Notes under the pieces: model-generated
The model's database searches: none
What the model was told of the DNA's origin: nothing
Seen by the model: the letters and a program-made list of their open reading frames with translations, nothing else
Assembly (NCBI RefSeq): GCF_002776695.1
Contig: NZ_LFJC01000003.1
Span: 4,448,886-4,512,885 of the forward strand
Origin: Bradyrhizobium nitroreducens
GTDB taxonomy: Bacteria; Pseudomonadota; Alphaproteobacteria; Rhizobiales; Xanthobacteraceae
Reading direction: 5' to 3'
DNA: 64,000 nucleotides
Translations under genes and position numbers: made by a program
In this document: piece after piece, positions 37,722 to 46,722 of the stretch
How positions within the stretch are numbered: the stretch's first letter is position 1
Layout: each line of letters begins with the position of its first letter

Positions 37722-38876
37722 GTGAACGACATGCAATGGACCCCCATCGGCTCCGAGCCCATCCCGCCGCCGCTGCCGCCCACGCGGGTCGACTTTTCCG
37801 GCAATCGCTCCGAATTCCGGAAAATGGTCACCAAGGGTGCCATGCTGGAGCTCGTCACCTTCGGCTTCTACCGGTTCTGGCTCGTCACCGACATCCGCCG
37901 GCATCTGTGGGCGAACACCGCGATCGACGGCGATGCCGCCGAATATACCGGCCGGGCCAAGGAGCTCTTGGTCGGCTTCCTGTTCGCACTCGCGATCCTG
38001 GTGCCGATCTACCTTGCCTATTTCCTTGTTGGCATCGAGTTCGAGCGCTGGCAGGGCTTTGCCTCGACGCCGCTATTCCTCGGCTTCTACGCCTTCGGCC
38101 AGTTCGCGATCTTTCGCGCGCGACGTTACCGGTTGACGCGCACGGTCTGGCGCGGCGTCCGCTTCTGGATGGACGGCTCCGGCTGGGCCTATTCGTTCCG
38201 CGCCATGGCGTGGGGCCTGCTGGTGCTGCTCACGCTCGGCCTGGCGCTGCCCTGGCGCGAGGCCGCGCTGGAGCGCTACAAGATGCAGCACAGCCATTAC
38301 GGCGATCTCTCAGGCGATTTCGAAGGCGACGGCTGGACCTTCTTCAAGCGCGCCTGGTGGCTGTGGCTGCTCAGCCCGATCGCGCTCTTCATCTTCCCGC
38401 TGGCGCCGTTCTTCTATGCCGAGTTCAAGGCACGCGAGTGGCGCTGGTGGCTCGACGGCATCCGCATCGGCGGCGTCAGCCTGTCCTCCAATCTGCCTCA
38501 TGACGCCTTCTACGGCCTGTACTGGAAGGTGATCGGCTGGTGGATGCTGCTCACGATGGCCTTCTCGGCCTATATGGGCGGCGGCGCCTTGCTGCTCGTG
38601 CAGCTGAGCGGCGTTCCGGCCGATCAAATGTTCGGCTCCGACAATGCCGCCAAGAGCATCCCCATGGTGGTGATGATGGTGATCGGCTATTTCGCGCTGG
38701 CGCTTGCGGTCAACATCGTGATGCGCGTCTATCTCCAGCGTGATCTCTGGGCCAAGGTGCTGGAAACCGTCGAGGTGCACAACATCGCGGCCGCGGCGGA
38801 TGTGCGCGGCAGCGGCCAGCTTGCCAGCGCGCTCGGCGAAGGTTTTGCCGATGGGCTCGATGTTGCGGGATTCTGA
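37722..38876 (+). CDS. DUF898 (YjgN-like) membrane protein
   Basis: The 384-residue protein has a short cytoplasmic start, then FSGNRSEFRKMVTKGAMLEL and several hydrophobic segments (LLVGFLFALAILVPIYLAYF, AMAWGLLVLLTLGLALPW, WLLSPIALFIFPLAPFFY). The text YRLTRTVWRGVRFWMDGSGW is the family signature. The GTG at 37722 follows CGAGG by eight bases; the ATG at 37731 is the alternative. It is followed four bases later by the peptidase gene, so the two are one unit and probably act together at the inner membrane. The function of the family is unknown. Confidence 0.88.
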   Translation: MNDMQWTPIGSEPIPPPLPPTRVDFSGNRSEFRKMVTKGAMLELVTFGFYRFWLVTDIRRHLWANTAIDGDAAEYTGRAKELLVGFLFALAILVPIYLAYFLVGIEFERWQGFASTPLFLGFYAFGQFAIFRARRYRLTRTVWRGVRFWMDGSGWAYSFRAMAWGLLVLLTLGLALPWREAALERYKMQHSHYGDLSGDFEGDGWTFFKRAWWLWLLSPIALFIFPLAPFFYAEFKAREWRWWLDGIRIGGVSLSSNLPHDAFYGLYWKVIGWWMLLTMAFSAYMGGGALLLVQLSGVPADQMFGSDNAAKSIPMVVMMVIGYFALALAVNIVMRVYLQRDLWAKVLETVEVHNIAAAADVRGSGQLASALGEGFADGLDVAGF

Positions 38877-38879
38877 GCT

Positions 38880-39992
38880 GTGAGTGAAATATTTGCCGAG
38901 GCGCCGGCGCAATCCACCAAGCCGACCATCTTCTTCGACGGCACGTCGAGCCGCCGGCGGCAGGTGGCGCTGACGTTCGCTGATGCGCTCGAGATCACCG
39001 AGGAGGGTGAGGCGCCGGTTCACTGGGCCTATGCCGACATCCGCCGCGCCGACAGTCCGTCCGGGATCCTGCGGCTGGCCTGCACCACCGCGCCGCCATT
39101 GGCGCGGCTCGAGATTCGCGACGCGGTGCTGGCGGCCGACGTGACCGCCCGCTGCATGCGGCTCGACGAGCACCGGACCTCGCGCCGCGGCGTCGCCAAG
39201 ATCGTCGGCTGGTCGGTCGCGGCCACCGCCTCAATCGTCTGCGTCGTGCTGTTCGGCGTGCCGCTCGCGGCCGACCGTCTCGCCCCGCTGGTGCCGAAGC
39301 CGATCGAGCGGCGCATTGGGGATGCCTCCGAAGTCCAGGTCAAAGCCATTTTCGGCGGCAAGGCTTGCGCAGACCCCGCCGGCAAGGCCGCGTTCACCAA
39401 GCTCGTCAACCGCCTGCGCGATGCCGCCGGCCTCGACGACGATTCCATGACGGCCGGCGTGCTGCCGACCGCGGTGCCGAATGCGTTCGCGCTGCCCGGC
39501 GGCAAGGTCTATGTGCTGAGGGGCCTGCTCGACAAGGCGCAAACCCCCGACGAACTCGCTGGCATCCTCGCCCACGAGCTCGGCCATCTCAAGCATTACG
39601 ACAACATGCGCGGCCTGATCTACAACGGCGGCACGTCGTTCCTGATCGGCCTGTTGTTCGGCGACGTCACCGGCTCGTCCGCCGTGATCTTCGCCTCGCG
39701 CAGCGTGGTCGAGGCCTCCTATTCGCGCGAAGCCGAGACCGCGGCCGACACCTTCGCGATCGAGATCATGCACAAGCTCGGCCGCTCGCCAAAACCTGCT
39801 TTTGAGCTGATGTACCGCATCACCGGCAAGGAAGGCGGCTCGACGCTCACGACGATCCTCGCCAGCCACCCGCTGACCGAGGACCGTCTCGCCCGCATGA
39901 CCAGGGAAGACCGCCCGGCCTCCGGCCCGCCGCTGCTGACGGACAAGGAGTGGCAGTCGCTGAAGCTGATCTGCGGCAGCGGGAAGGTGTGA
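38880..39992 (+). CDS. M48-family membrane zinc metallopeptidase
   Basis: The 370-residue protein has a cytoplasmic N-terminal part with a PH-like fold, one membrane segment near residues 107-128 (IVGWSVAATASIVCVVLFGV), and a peptidase domain with the zinc motif HELGH at 232-236 (GILAHELGHLKHYDN). The third ligand is probably the Glu in SREAETAADTFAIEIM. HtpX/Oma1-type proteins of this family degrade membrane proteins. The start is a GTG placed four bases after the DUF898 stop, which suggests translational coupling. Confidence 0.92.
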   Translation: MSEIFAEAPAQSTKPTIFFDGTSSRRRQVALTFADALEITEEGEAPVHWAYADIRRADSPSGILRLACTTAPPLARLEIRDAVLAADVTARCMRLDEHRTSRRGVAKIVGWSVAATASIVCVVLFGVPLAADRLAPLVPKPIERRIGDASEVQVKAIFGGKACADPAGKAAFTKLVNRLRDAAGLDDDSMTAGVLPTAVPNAFALPGGKVYVLRGLLDKAQTPDELAGILAHELGHLKHYDNMRGLIYNGGTSFLIGLLFGDVTGSSAVIFASRSVVEASYSREAETAADTFAIEIMHKLGRSPKPAFELMYRITGKEGGSTLTTILASHPLTEDRLARMTREDRPASGPPLLTDKEWQSLKLICGSGKV

Positions 39993-40020
39993 GGCGGAGT
40001 TTCAACCTTCCCCGCGGCCA

Positions 40021-40151
40021 TCCTTCGAGACGCCCGCCTTTGGCGGGCCCTCAGGATGAGGGTGGAGTACGCTGCGGCAGTTTCCACCAACACCAATGTC
40101 ACTCAGCCTCATCCTGAGGAGACCGCGAAGCGGTCGTCTCGAAGGACGAGG
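40021..40151. repeat. Palindromic repeat, family C (two arms)
   Basis: The left arm, 40021-40062, reads TCCTTCGAGACGCCCGCC and ends CCCTCAGGATGAGG. The right arm, 40106-40151, reads CCTCATCCTGAGGAGACC and ends GTCTCGAAGGACGAGG. The same layout recurs at 58745-58878. It lies between two convergent genes. Confidence 0.85.
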
Positions 40152-40184
40152 CGCTTGCTCCGGCCTTGCCGAGCAGTCAAGCGA

Positions 40185-40814
40185 TCACCGCGTCCCGTAG
40201 GCGCGGTCGCCGGCGTCGCCGAGGCCGGGCAGGATGTAGCCGTTCTCGTCGAGACCTTCGTCCACGGCGGCGGTCCAGACCGGCACGTCCGGATGGAATC
40301 CGCGCAGCCGTTCGAGGCCTTCCGGCGCTGCGATCAGGCAGGCGAGACGGATGTCCTTGGCGCCGCGCTCCTTGAGCCGGTCGATGGCGGCCACCGCCGT
40401 GTTGGCGGTGGCGACCACCGACGTCACCACGATGGCGAGGCGCTCGCTGAGGTCGGAGGGCGATTTGAAGAAATATTCGACCGCGGCAAAGCTGTGTGGC
40501 TCGCGGTAGAGCCCGATATGGGCGACGCGCGCGGTCGGCACCAGATCCATCATACCGTCGACGAAAGTGGTGCCGGCGCGCAGCATCGGCACGAACACCA
40601 GCTTCTTGCCGGCGATCTTGGCCGAGTGCATCGTCGCCAGCGGCGTCTCGATCACGGTGTCGGCGAGCGGCAAATCGCGTGTGACCTCGTAGCAGAGCAG
40701 CATGCCGATCTCCTTGATCAGCTCCCTGAACGACTTTGTCGAGATGGACTTGTCCCGCACCAGCGTCAGCTTGTGCTGCACCAGCGGATGATCGACGATC
40801 GTGACGCCTTCCAT
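40185..40814 (-). CDS. upp: Uracil phosphoribosyltransferase
   Basis: The 209-residue enzyme makes UMP from uracil and PRPP. Signatures are HPLVQHKLTLVRD at the N terminus, the PRPP/substrate loop region ISTKSFRELI, VPMLRAGTTFVDGMMDLVP, the VVTSVVATANTAVAAIDRL segment and the C-terminal LPGLGDAGDRAYGTR uracil-binding loop. The ATG at 40814 follows GAAAGG; the frame is open 49 codons upstream only through a repeat. It is downstream of URC4- and URC1-like genes on the same strand, so it likely provides the first step of uracil breakdown as well as salvage. Confidence 0.95.
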   Translation of the reverse strand: MEGVTIVDHPLVQHKLTLVRDKSISTKSFRELIKEIGMLLCYEVTRDLPLADTVIETPLATMHSAKIAGKKLVFVPMLRAGTTFVDGMMDLVPTARVAHIGLYREPHSFAAVEYFFKSPSDLSERLAIVVTSVVATANTAVAAIDRLKERGAKDIRLACLIAAPEGLERLRGFHPDVPVWTAAVDEGLDENGYILPGLGDAGDRAYGTR

Positions 40815-40828
40815 GGGATGCCTTTCTT

Positions 40829-40967
40829 CCTTCTCCCCTTGTGGGAGAAGGTGGCGCGAAGCGCCGGATGAGGGGTTCTCTCCGCGAACTTCACTGAGAG
40901 ATATGCCCGCGGAGACAGACCCCTCACCCGCCTCGCTTTCGCGAGGCACCCTCTCCCACAAGGGGAG
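40829..40967. repeat. Palindromic repeat related to family A
   Basis: The left arm is CCTTCTCCCCTTGTGGGAGA and the right end is CCCTCTCCCACAAGGGGAG, with inner GAGGGGTTCTCTCCGCG and CGCGGAGACAGACCCCTC. It lies between the upp and URC4-like genes and may separate their transcripts. Confidence 0.8.
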
Positions 40968-40971
40968 TGGG

Positions 40972-42210
40972 TTAGAAAACCGTGCCGTCGCTGATCACCT
41001 TGAGCGGCGGCGAACCGTCGGGGCGGCGCGAAAAGGCGATGGCGCGGCCAGCGGCCCAGCTACCGCCTTCCAGAATGCTGGCGAGCGGCAGGGTCTCCGG
41101 CGTGCGGCCGATCTTGGCGCGGACCAATTCCGCTAGCCGATCAAGTAGCGCCACAGTCAGCGCGCGCCACTCCACGACGAGCAAGGAATCCACCGCATGC
41201 GCGCGCGCGGCGTCGGCGGCATCGCGCAGGCGCAGCACGTCGTGATCGACGAACAGGCCGCCATTGCGGTATTCGGCGAGGCCGGTCAGCCCGTCGATGT
41301 CGGTGACGGCCAATCCCGCGCGCTGCAGCGGCTCGATGAGCGAATAGCTCAGCCATTGCGACAGCTTGTGCAGCGGCACGAGGCCCGCCGTTGCGTCGTC
41401 TGCCTTGATCGCCGGATGCCGCCAGCAATCGCCGAGCGGGACGCCGGCGAGCTCGAGCCGTGACGGCCAGATCGGCCCGAGCTGGTTCAGCACCGCCGAC
41501 AGGATCGCGGGCGCGGCAATGGCACCGCCATTCGCTTGCGCCGCGATGTGATCGAACAAGCCGCCCGGCCGCGGCGTATCGTGCAGGCCGAACACGTCGG
41601 GGCGCTCCGCGACGTGCCGGCCCAGACGCCGCAACAGATCGGTGCGCCCGTCGAGCCCGACCAGAGGATTGGCATCATTGACCTGAAAGGCGGATGTGAG
41701 GGAGGCGAGGGGCAGCCTTGCCAGCACGTCCGCATCGGCCCTGAATGGCGAGCGGGCATCGTGCGAGAAGAGACCGCTCGCAAACATGTCGAGGCTCGCG
41801 ATGGCAAGCCCCTCGGATCGACCGATGCTCTCGCCGGTCACGGCGTCGCGATATCGCCAGGCTGCGCCGGCGCCGGCATCGAGCAGCACGCTGACGATGG
41901 CGAGGTCGAACTCCGCGCGCGCCCGCGCGGCGCGATCCGGCCACGCGGCCGCATTTGCAAGGCTTGCCCAGCGGTCGACGCCGCCGATGACAAAATGCCG
42001 CCACCGCGCGTGGAAGGGCACGTCCAGCGTGGGATAGGCTTTTCGCGTCACCGCGAGCACGGCATCGGCCACGCCATCCATACGGTCGAGATCGACGGTG
42101 AAGTGATTGAGCCCGCCGGCAAGGCCGATCCCGAGCATCTCGCCCGCACGCGCGCGAACCGCTCCTGCGCTGAGCAGGGAGCGGGCCTGTTGTTCCAAAG
42201 CATCCGCCAT
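40972..42210 (-). CDS. urc4: URC4/DUF1688 family protein (uracil catabolism)
   Basis: The 412-residue protein matches the DUF1688 family, named after URC4 of the yeast Lachancea kluyveri, which is required for growth on uracil by the URC pathway. The biochemical step is not established. Family text includes GDCWRHPAIKADDATAGLVP, LHKLSQWLSYSLIEPLQRAG and EYRNGGLFVDHDVLRLRDA. It starts seven bases after the URC1-like stop, so the two are in one operon. The long protein has no membrane segment or known catalytic motif. Confidence 0.9.
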   Translation of the reverse strand: MADALEQQARSLLSAGAVRARAGEMLGIGLAGGLNHFTVDLDRMDGVADAVLAVTRKAYPTLDVPFHARWRHFVIGGVDRWASLANAAAWPDRAARARAEFDLAIVSVLLDAGAGAAWRYRDAVTGESIGRSEGLAIASLDMFASGLFSHDARSPFRADADVLARLPLASLTSAFQVNDANPLVGLDGRTDLLRRLGRHVAERPDVFGLHDTPRPGGLFDHIAAQANGGAIAAPAILSAVLNQLGPIWPSRLELAGVPLGDCWRHPAIKADDATAGLVPLHKLSQWLSYSLIEPLQRAGLAVTDIDGLTGLAEYRNGGLFVDHDVLRLRDAADAARAHAVDSLLVVEWRALTVALLDRLAELVRAKIGRTPETLPLASILEGGSWAAGRAIAFSRRPDGSPPLKVISDGTVF

Positions 42211-42217
42211 CGCGCGA

Positions 42218-43474
42218 TCAGTATTTTTCCAGCGAACGTCCGACCACGCCGTTCACGTCCTTCTCCGGCGCGATGTCGGTCGTGTAATAGCCCGCGGCCT
42301 TCTTGGCTGCGATCTCGACATGGGCATCGGCCGGGATCAGCTCGAGCGGGATCGGCACGCGCTCGACGATGTCGATGCCTTGCGAGGTCAGCGCGTCGTA
42401 TTTCATGTCGCTCATCGACAGGAATCGGTCGATGCGCTTCAGGCCGAGCCAGTGGATGGTATCCGGCATCAGCTGCTGGAAACGCGCGTCCTGCACGCCG
42501 GCGACGCATTCGGTGCGCTCGAAATAGGCGGCGGCCGCGTCGCCGTCCTCCTGGCGCTTGCGCGCATTGTAGACCAGGAACTTTGTCACTTCGCCGAGCG
42601 CGCGGCCTTCCTTGCGGTTATAGACCACGAGCCCGAGCCCGCCCTCCTGCGCGCCGCGCGCGGATTCCTCGATGCCGTGGATCAGATAAGGCCGGCAGGT
42701 GCAGATGTCGGAGCCGAACACGTCGGAGCCGTTGCACTCGTCATGCACGCGGCAGGTGATCTTGGTGCGATGATCGGGCAGTTTCGTCACATCGCCGAAC
42801 ATGTAGACGGTGGTGCCGCCGATCGGCGGCAGGAACACCTTCATGTCCGGCCGGGTGACGAGCTCGGGGAACATGCCGGCGGTCTGCTCGAACAGCGTGC
42901 GCCGCAGCTCGGTCTCGCTGGTGCCGAAGCGTGCCGCAAGGCCGGGCAGGTACCAGACCGGATCGATCGCGATCTTCACCACGGAGACGCTGCCATTGGC
43001 ATGCACGACCTCGCCGTCGGCGCGCAGCCGTTTTGCCGCGAGCGCTTCGCGGATCTCCGGCAGGTCGAGCCGCGCCCGCGTCACCGCGATGCTCGGGCGG
43101 ATGTCGGCGCCCTCGGCGATCTCCTGGCGGAAGTTTTCCGCGACCAGATGCCCCCAGGGATCGAGCGCGACGATCTTGGCGGGATCGCGCCACTGATCGA
43201 ACGGGCCGATGGTGGCGGCCGGAAACGTGTTGGTGAGATCGGGCCTGCGAATCGGATCGAGCGCGCCGGCGGACACCGCGAGCGCGCGGTACATCGCGTA
43301 GGAGCCGCCATGGCTGCCGATCACGTTGCGATCGCCTGCGCGAGACACCGTGCCGATGATCGGCCCTCGCGCGCGTGCGTCGGCCGCGCCCCAATGGATC
43401 GGGAAGGCGGACTTGCGGCCCGGCTCCGGATGCGAGGTGAGGCGGATGTGGTCGGTACGGTTCGCGCGGCTCAT
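42218..43474 (-). CDS. urc1: GTP cyclohydrolase II-like protein of uracil catabolism (URC1)
   Basis: The 418-residue protein has a long N-terminal domain absent from RibA, then a GTP cyclohydrolase II fold with zinc Cys at C247, C258 and C260 (C-x10-C-x-C, as in DECNGSDVFGSDICTC) and the KEGRAL segment. The nucleobase-recognition motif of riboflavin enzymes, LTNNP, is replaced by LSMSDMKYDAL, which fits a pyrimidine substrate. URC1 of yeast is this homologue, and its association with URC4 and upp here marks a uracil catabolism operon. It should open the ring of a uracil nucleotide. The ATG at 43474 follows GGGAG; an upstream frame is rejected. Confidence 0.9.
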   Translation of the reverse strand: MSRANRTDHIRLTSHPEPGRKSAFPIHWGAADARARGPIIGTVSRAGDRNVIGSHGGSYAMYRALAVSAGALDPIRRPDLTNTFPAATIGPFDQWRDPAKIVALDPWGHLVAENFRQEIAEGADIRPSIAVTRARLDLPEIREALAAKRLRADGEVVHANGSVSVVKIAIDPVWYLPGLAARFGTSETELRRTLFEQTAGMFPELVTRPDMKVFLPPIGGTTVYMFGDVTKLPDHRTKITCRVHDECNGSDVFGSDICTCRPYLIHGIEESARGAQEGGLGLVVYNRKEGRALGEVTKFLVYNARKRQEDGDAAAAYFERTECVAGVQDARFQQLMPDTIHWLGLKRIDRFLSMSDMKYDALTSQGIDIVERVPIPLELIPADAHVEIAAKKAAGYYTTDIAPEKDVNGVVGRSLEKY

Positions 43475-43797
43475 GACCAAACTCCCAAAAAGCCAACGGC
43501 CCGCCGCTCGGACGGGCCTGGCTCGGTCGCGCCGCCACCGGCGGCGCAAGCTCAATCCAACATATTGTAGCGGCGAGCCGCGACAGACAAGTTAATGGTG
43601 TCGGGGCAGGCAGGCCGCCACGGCCAAATTCCCGTCATCGACGGGGCGGCCGGCTCGCCTGCATGTCGCGCCCTGTTTTGGCCTAAGTAAATGAAATGGT
43701 TATTATTTTTGTAAGTTCAAGGGCAGTCGAACCACGTCACTAGACAAATAGTACATAATCAGACAAAACGTATAAACCGCCCAGCCCCGGAGCCCGC
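43475..43797. other. Divergent regulatory gap between the uracil operon and the threonine-synthase-like operon
   Basis: I see no gene in these 323 bases. The half next to the second operon is unusually AT-rich (GTAAATGAAATGGTTATTAT and AGACAAATAGTACATAATCA), and AGACAAA occurs twice (about 43743 and 43760). These are good candidates for a promoter and a regulator site. A GC-rich hairpin, CGCCGCCACCGGCGGCG, is at about 43530. Confidence 0.45.
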
Positions 43798-44922
43798 ATG
43801 CCTGCCAGCTACATCGATCCCCGCAACGGAAGGCTCTATCCGCTGGAGCAGCCGCGCTGGTGCTCTGATGATCGCACGCCGCTGCTGGTGACGCCGGGCG
43901 AAGGGATCTCGCGCGAGGATATCGAGCCCCGCATGCGCTCGCTCTGGCGCTACAGGGCCGCGCTCCCGGTCGAAATCGCCAAGCCGATCACGCTCGGCGA
44001 AGGCTGCACGCCGCTGATCCAGCAAGATTGGGGCGATCTGCGCCCGTTCTTCAAGCTCGAATGGTTCAACCCCACCGGCAGCTTCAAGGACCGCGGCTCG
44101 GCGGTGATGCTGTCGTTCCTGCGCCAGATCGGCATCTCAGCCATTCTGGAAGACTCCTCCGGCAATGGCGGCTCGTCGATGGCCGGCATCGGCGCCGCCG
44201 GCGGCATGCGCGTGAAGATCCTGGCGCCGGCCTCGACATCGCCGGCCAAGATCGCGCAGGTGCGCGCCTATGGTGCGACGGTGCAACTCGTTGAGGGACC
44301 GCGCGAGGAGTCGGAGGCCGAGGCCATCCGTCAGTCGAGCCAGACGTTTTACGCCAGCCACAATTGGCAGCCGTTCTTTCTGGAAGGCACCAAATCGCTT
44401 GCCTATGAAATCTGGGAAGATCTCGGCTTTCGCGCTCCCGACAATGTCATCGTTCCCGTCGGCGCGGGCAGCAGCCTGCTCGGCTGCGCCTTCGGCTTCC
44501 GCGAGCTGTTGAAGGCCGGGCAGATCACAAGACTGCCGCGGCTGTTCGCGGCGCAGCCGCTCAATTGCTCGCCGATCGATGCGAGCTTCCAGGCCGGTGT
44601 CGACACGCCGGTCGCGCGCGAGGTGAGCAAGACGATTGCCGAGGGCACGGCGATCAAGAATCCGCTGCGCCTGCGCGAGATCATCGGCGCCTTGCGCGAG
44701 AGCGGCGGCGGCACCGTCGCGCTCGCCGAGGACGAGATCGTCGCCGCCCTGCGGCGTCTGGCGCGGCAAGGCTTGTTCGCGGAGCCGACCAGTGCCAGCG
44801 CGGCCGCAGCACTCGAAAAGCTCTCGGCCGCCGGCGCCATCAAGGCAAACGAGACCAGTGTGGCCGTCCTCACCGGCACGGGTCTCAAGGCGGCAACCAT
44901 TGTCGCCGATCTCGTGCAGTAG
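43798..44922 (+). CDS. Threonine-synthase-like PLP enzyme
   Basis: The 374-residue fold-type II PLP enzyme has the cofactor Lys97 in FNPTGSFKDRG and the phosphate loop SSGNGGSSMAGIGAAGG. Text such as LGEGCTPLIQQDWGD is shared with threonine synthase and related lyases. With the two downstream genes it makes a probable amino-acid breakdown unit; the enzyme may be a threonine/serine-type lyase rather than biosynthetic threonine synthase. The spacing to the next gene is 9 bases, so they form one operon. It is divergent from the uracil operon. Confidence 0.88.
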   Translation: MPASYIDPRNGRLYPLEQPRWCSDDRTPLLVTPGEGISREDIEPRMRSLWRYRAALPVEIAKPITLGEGCTPLIQQDWGDLRPFFKLEWFNPTGSFKDRGSAVMLSFLRQIGISAILEDSSGNGGSSMAGIGAAGGMRVKILAPASTSPAKIAQVRAYGATVQLVEGPREESEAEAIRQSSQTFYASHNWQPFFLEGTKSLAYEIWEDLGFRAPDNVIVPVGAGSSLLGCAFGFRELLKAGQITRLPRLFAAQPLNCSPIDASFQAGVDTPVAREVSKTIAEGTAIKNPLRLREIIGALRESGGGTVALAEDEIVAALRRLARQGLFAEPTSASAAAALEKLSAAGAIKANETSVAVLTGTGLKAATIVADLVQ

Positions 44923-44931
44923 GGCCGCGCG

Positions 44932-45585
44932 ATGAGCCGCAGCAAGAGCGCCGCATCGCGCAGGACCACCGCCGAGCAGAAGCTGCTGTTCGACCAGCTC
45001 CGGCAGATCGCGCAGGGTCTCGGCGAGACCTTTGCGCCGTTCTGCGAGGTCGTGCTGCACGATCTCACCGATCCCCGGCAGGCGATCGTCGCCATTCACA
45101 ACAATCTGTCGGGCCGCAAGGTCGGCCAGCCCGCGACCGAGCTTGGCCTTGCCCGCATCGCCGACCCCGACTACGCGCAAGTGATCTCGAACTACGCCAA
45201 CAGCTTTGCCGACGGCCGACAGGCCAAGAGCACGTCGATCGGCATCAAGGGTGCGGATGGCGCTTACGTCGCCGCGCTTTGCCTCAACGTCGACCTCACC
45301 CTGTTCCAGGGCCTGCAGAGCGCCATCGGCCAGTTCGTCAGCATCGATCCGCAAGGCACCCCCCGCGAGTCGCTCAATCCCGTCGGCGCGGACGCGATCC
45401 GCGCCCAGATCGACCAGTTCGCCGCGCGCCGCGCCACCACGCCGCGCGCGCTCGCCACGGAAGATCGCCGCACGCTGCTGCGCGAGTTGCGCGAGGCCGG
45501 CTGCATGGAGGTGCGCCGCGCCTCCGATATCATCGCCGCCCATCTCGGAGTGTCGCGCGCCACGGTGTATGCCGATGCCCGCTGA
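44932..45585 (+). CDS. YheO/DauR-type transcriptional regulator (PAS-like domain plus helix-turn-helix)
   Basis: The 217-residue protein has an N-terminal YheO-like PAS domain (FAPFCEVVLHDLTDPRQAIV then NNLSGRKVGQPATELGLARI) and a C-terminal HTH (SDIIAAHLGVSRATVYADA). DauR, the D-arginine regulator of Pseudomonas, has the same build. Its position between two PLP enzymes suggests that it senses a D-amino acid or related substrate. The stop overlaps the next gene's probable start. Confidence 0.88.
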   Translation: MSRSKSAASRRTTAEQKLLFDQLRQIAQGLGETFAPFCEVVLHDLTDPRQAIVAIHNNLSGRKVGQPATELGLARIADPDYAQVISNYANSFADGRQAKSTSIGIKGADGAYVAALCLNVDLTLFQGLQSAIGQFVSIDPQGTPRESLNPVGADAIRAQIDQFAARRATTPRALATEDRRTLLRELREAGCMEVRRASDIIAAHLGVSRATVYADAR

Positions 45586-46714
45586 TGTGATGGACCTCGA
45601 AACGCCCTGCCTGCTGCTCGACGAGCAGCGCCTCCGCGCCAATGTGGCGCGGATGAAGACGCATCTCGCCTCGCTCGGCGTCGCCTTCCGCCCGCATCTG
45701 AAGACCGCGAAATCGCTCGACGTCGCGCGCATCGCGATGACCTCGCCGTCGGGGCCGGCGACGGTCTCGACCTTGCGCGAGGCGGAATACTTCGCCGCCG
45801 GCGGCGTGCGCGACATGATCTATGCCGTCGGCATCGCGCCGGCAAAGCTGCCGCGCGTCTCCGCGATCCGCGCCGCCGGCGCCGACCTCGCCGTGATCCT
45901 CGACAGCATCGAGCAGGCCGATGCCGTTGCCGCACATGCGACACGCACCGGCGATGCCATCCCGGCGCTGATCGAGATCGACGCGGACGGCCACCGCTCC
46001 GGCGTCGCGCCTGATGATGCGGCGACATTGGTCGCGATCGGCCAGCGTCTGGCGACCGGCGGCGCGGCCTTGCGCGGCGTGCTGCTCCACGCCGGCGACA
46101 GTTACGCGCTGAACAATCCTGCGGCCATCGCAGATGCCGCCGAGGCCGAACGCATCGCGGCCGTGACCGCGGCGAATGCGCTGCGCAGCGCGGGCCTGCC
46201 GTGCCCGATCGTCAGCGTCGGCTCGACACCGACCGCGCGTTACGCGCGCGATCTCACGGGGGTCACCGAGGTGCGCGCCGGCGTCTTCATGTTCGGCGAT
46301 CTCTATCAGGCCGGCGTCAGCTCGGTCGATTTCGGCGACATCGCGCTGTCCGTGCTCGCCACCGTGATCGGACACCAGAAGGCAAAAGGCTGGATCATCG
46401 TCGATGCCGGCTGGATGGCGCTGTCGCGCGACCGCGGCACGGCGAAGCAGGCGGTCGATCAGGCCTATGGGCAGGTCTGCGATCTCGCCGGGCGGCTTTA
46501 TCCCGATCTCGTCGTCGCCGACGCCAATCAGGAGCACGGCATCGTGGCGTTGCGAAAAGGCGCGGCCGCCGCGCTGCCCGACCTGCCGATCGGCGCGCGC
46601 ATCCGCATCCTCACCAACCACGCCTGCGCCACCGGCGCGCAATATGATCGCTACCACGTGCTCGATGCCGCCGGCGCCGTCAGCGCGGTCTGGCCGCGCG
46701 TCAACGGCTGGTAG
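45575..46714 (+). CDS. D-threonine aldolase / DSD1-family PLP enzyme
   Basis: The 379-residue fold-type III (alanine-racemase-like) enzyme has the PLP Lys in FRPHLKTAKS (K43) and the C-terminal metal-binding NHACATGAQYDRYHVLD, with the His and Cys ligands of D-threonine aldolase and D-serine dehydratase. It would split beta-hydroxy-D-amino acids such as D-threonine. Start 45575 overlaps the regulator stop by 11 bases; an ATG at 45590 is the alternative. A longer upstream frame is only the shifted regulator gene. Confidence 0.88.
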   Translation: MPADVMDLETPCLLLDEQRLRANVARMKTHLASLGVAFRPHLKTAKSLDVARIAMTSPSGPATVSTLREAEYFAAGGVRDMIYAVGIAPAKLPRVSAIRAAGADLAVILDSIEQADAVAAHATRTGDAIPALIEIDADGHRSGVAPDDAATLVAIGQRLATGGAALRGVLLHAGDSYALNNPAAIADAAEAERIAAVTAANALRSAGLPCPIVSVGSTPTARYARDLTGVTEVRAGVFMFGDLYQAGVSSVDFGDIALSVLATVIGHQKAKGWIIVDAGWMALSRDRGTAKQAVDQAYGQVCDLAGRLYPDLVVADANQEHGIVALRKGAAAALPDLPIGARIRILTNHACATGAQYDRYHVLDAAGAVSAVWPRVNGW

Positions 46715-46722
46715 CAGGCGCC

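Noticed and set aside
42218..43474. Riboflavin biosynthesis GTP cyclohydrolase II (ribA)
   Set aside because: The LTNNP motif is absent, the N-terminal domain is extra, and the operon has upp and URC4, so URC1 is the better name.
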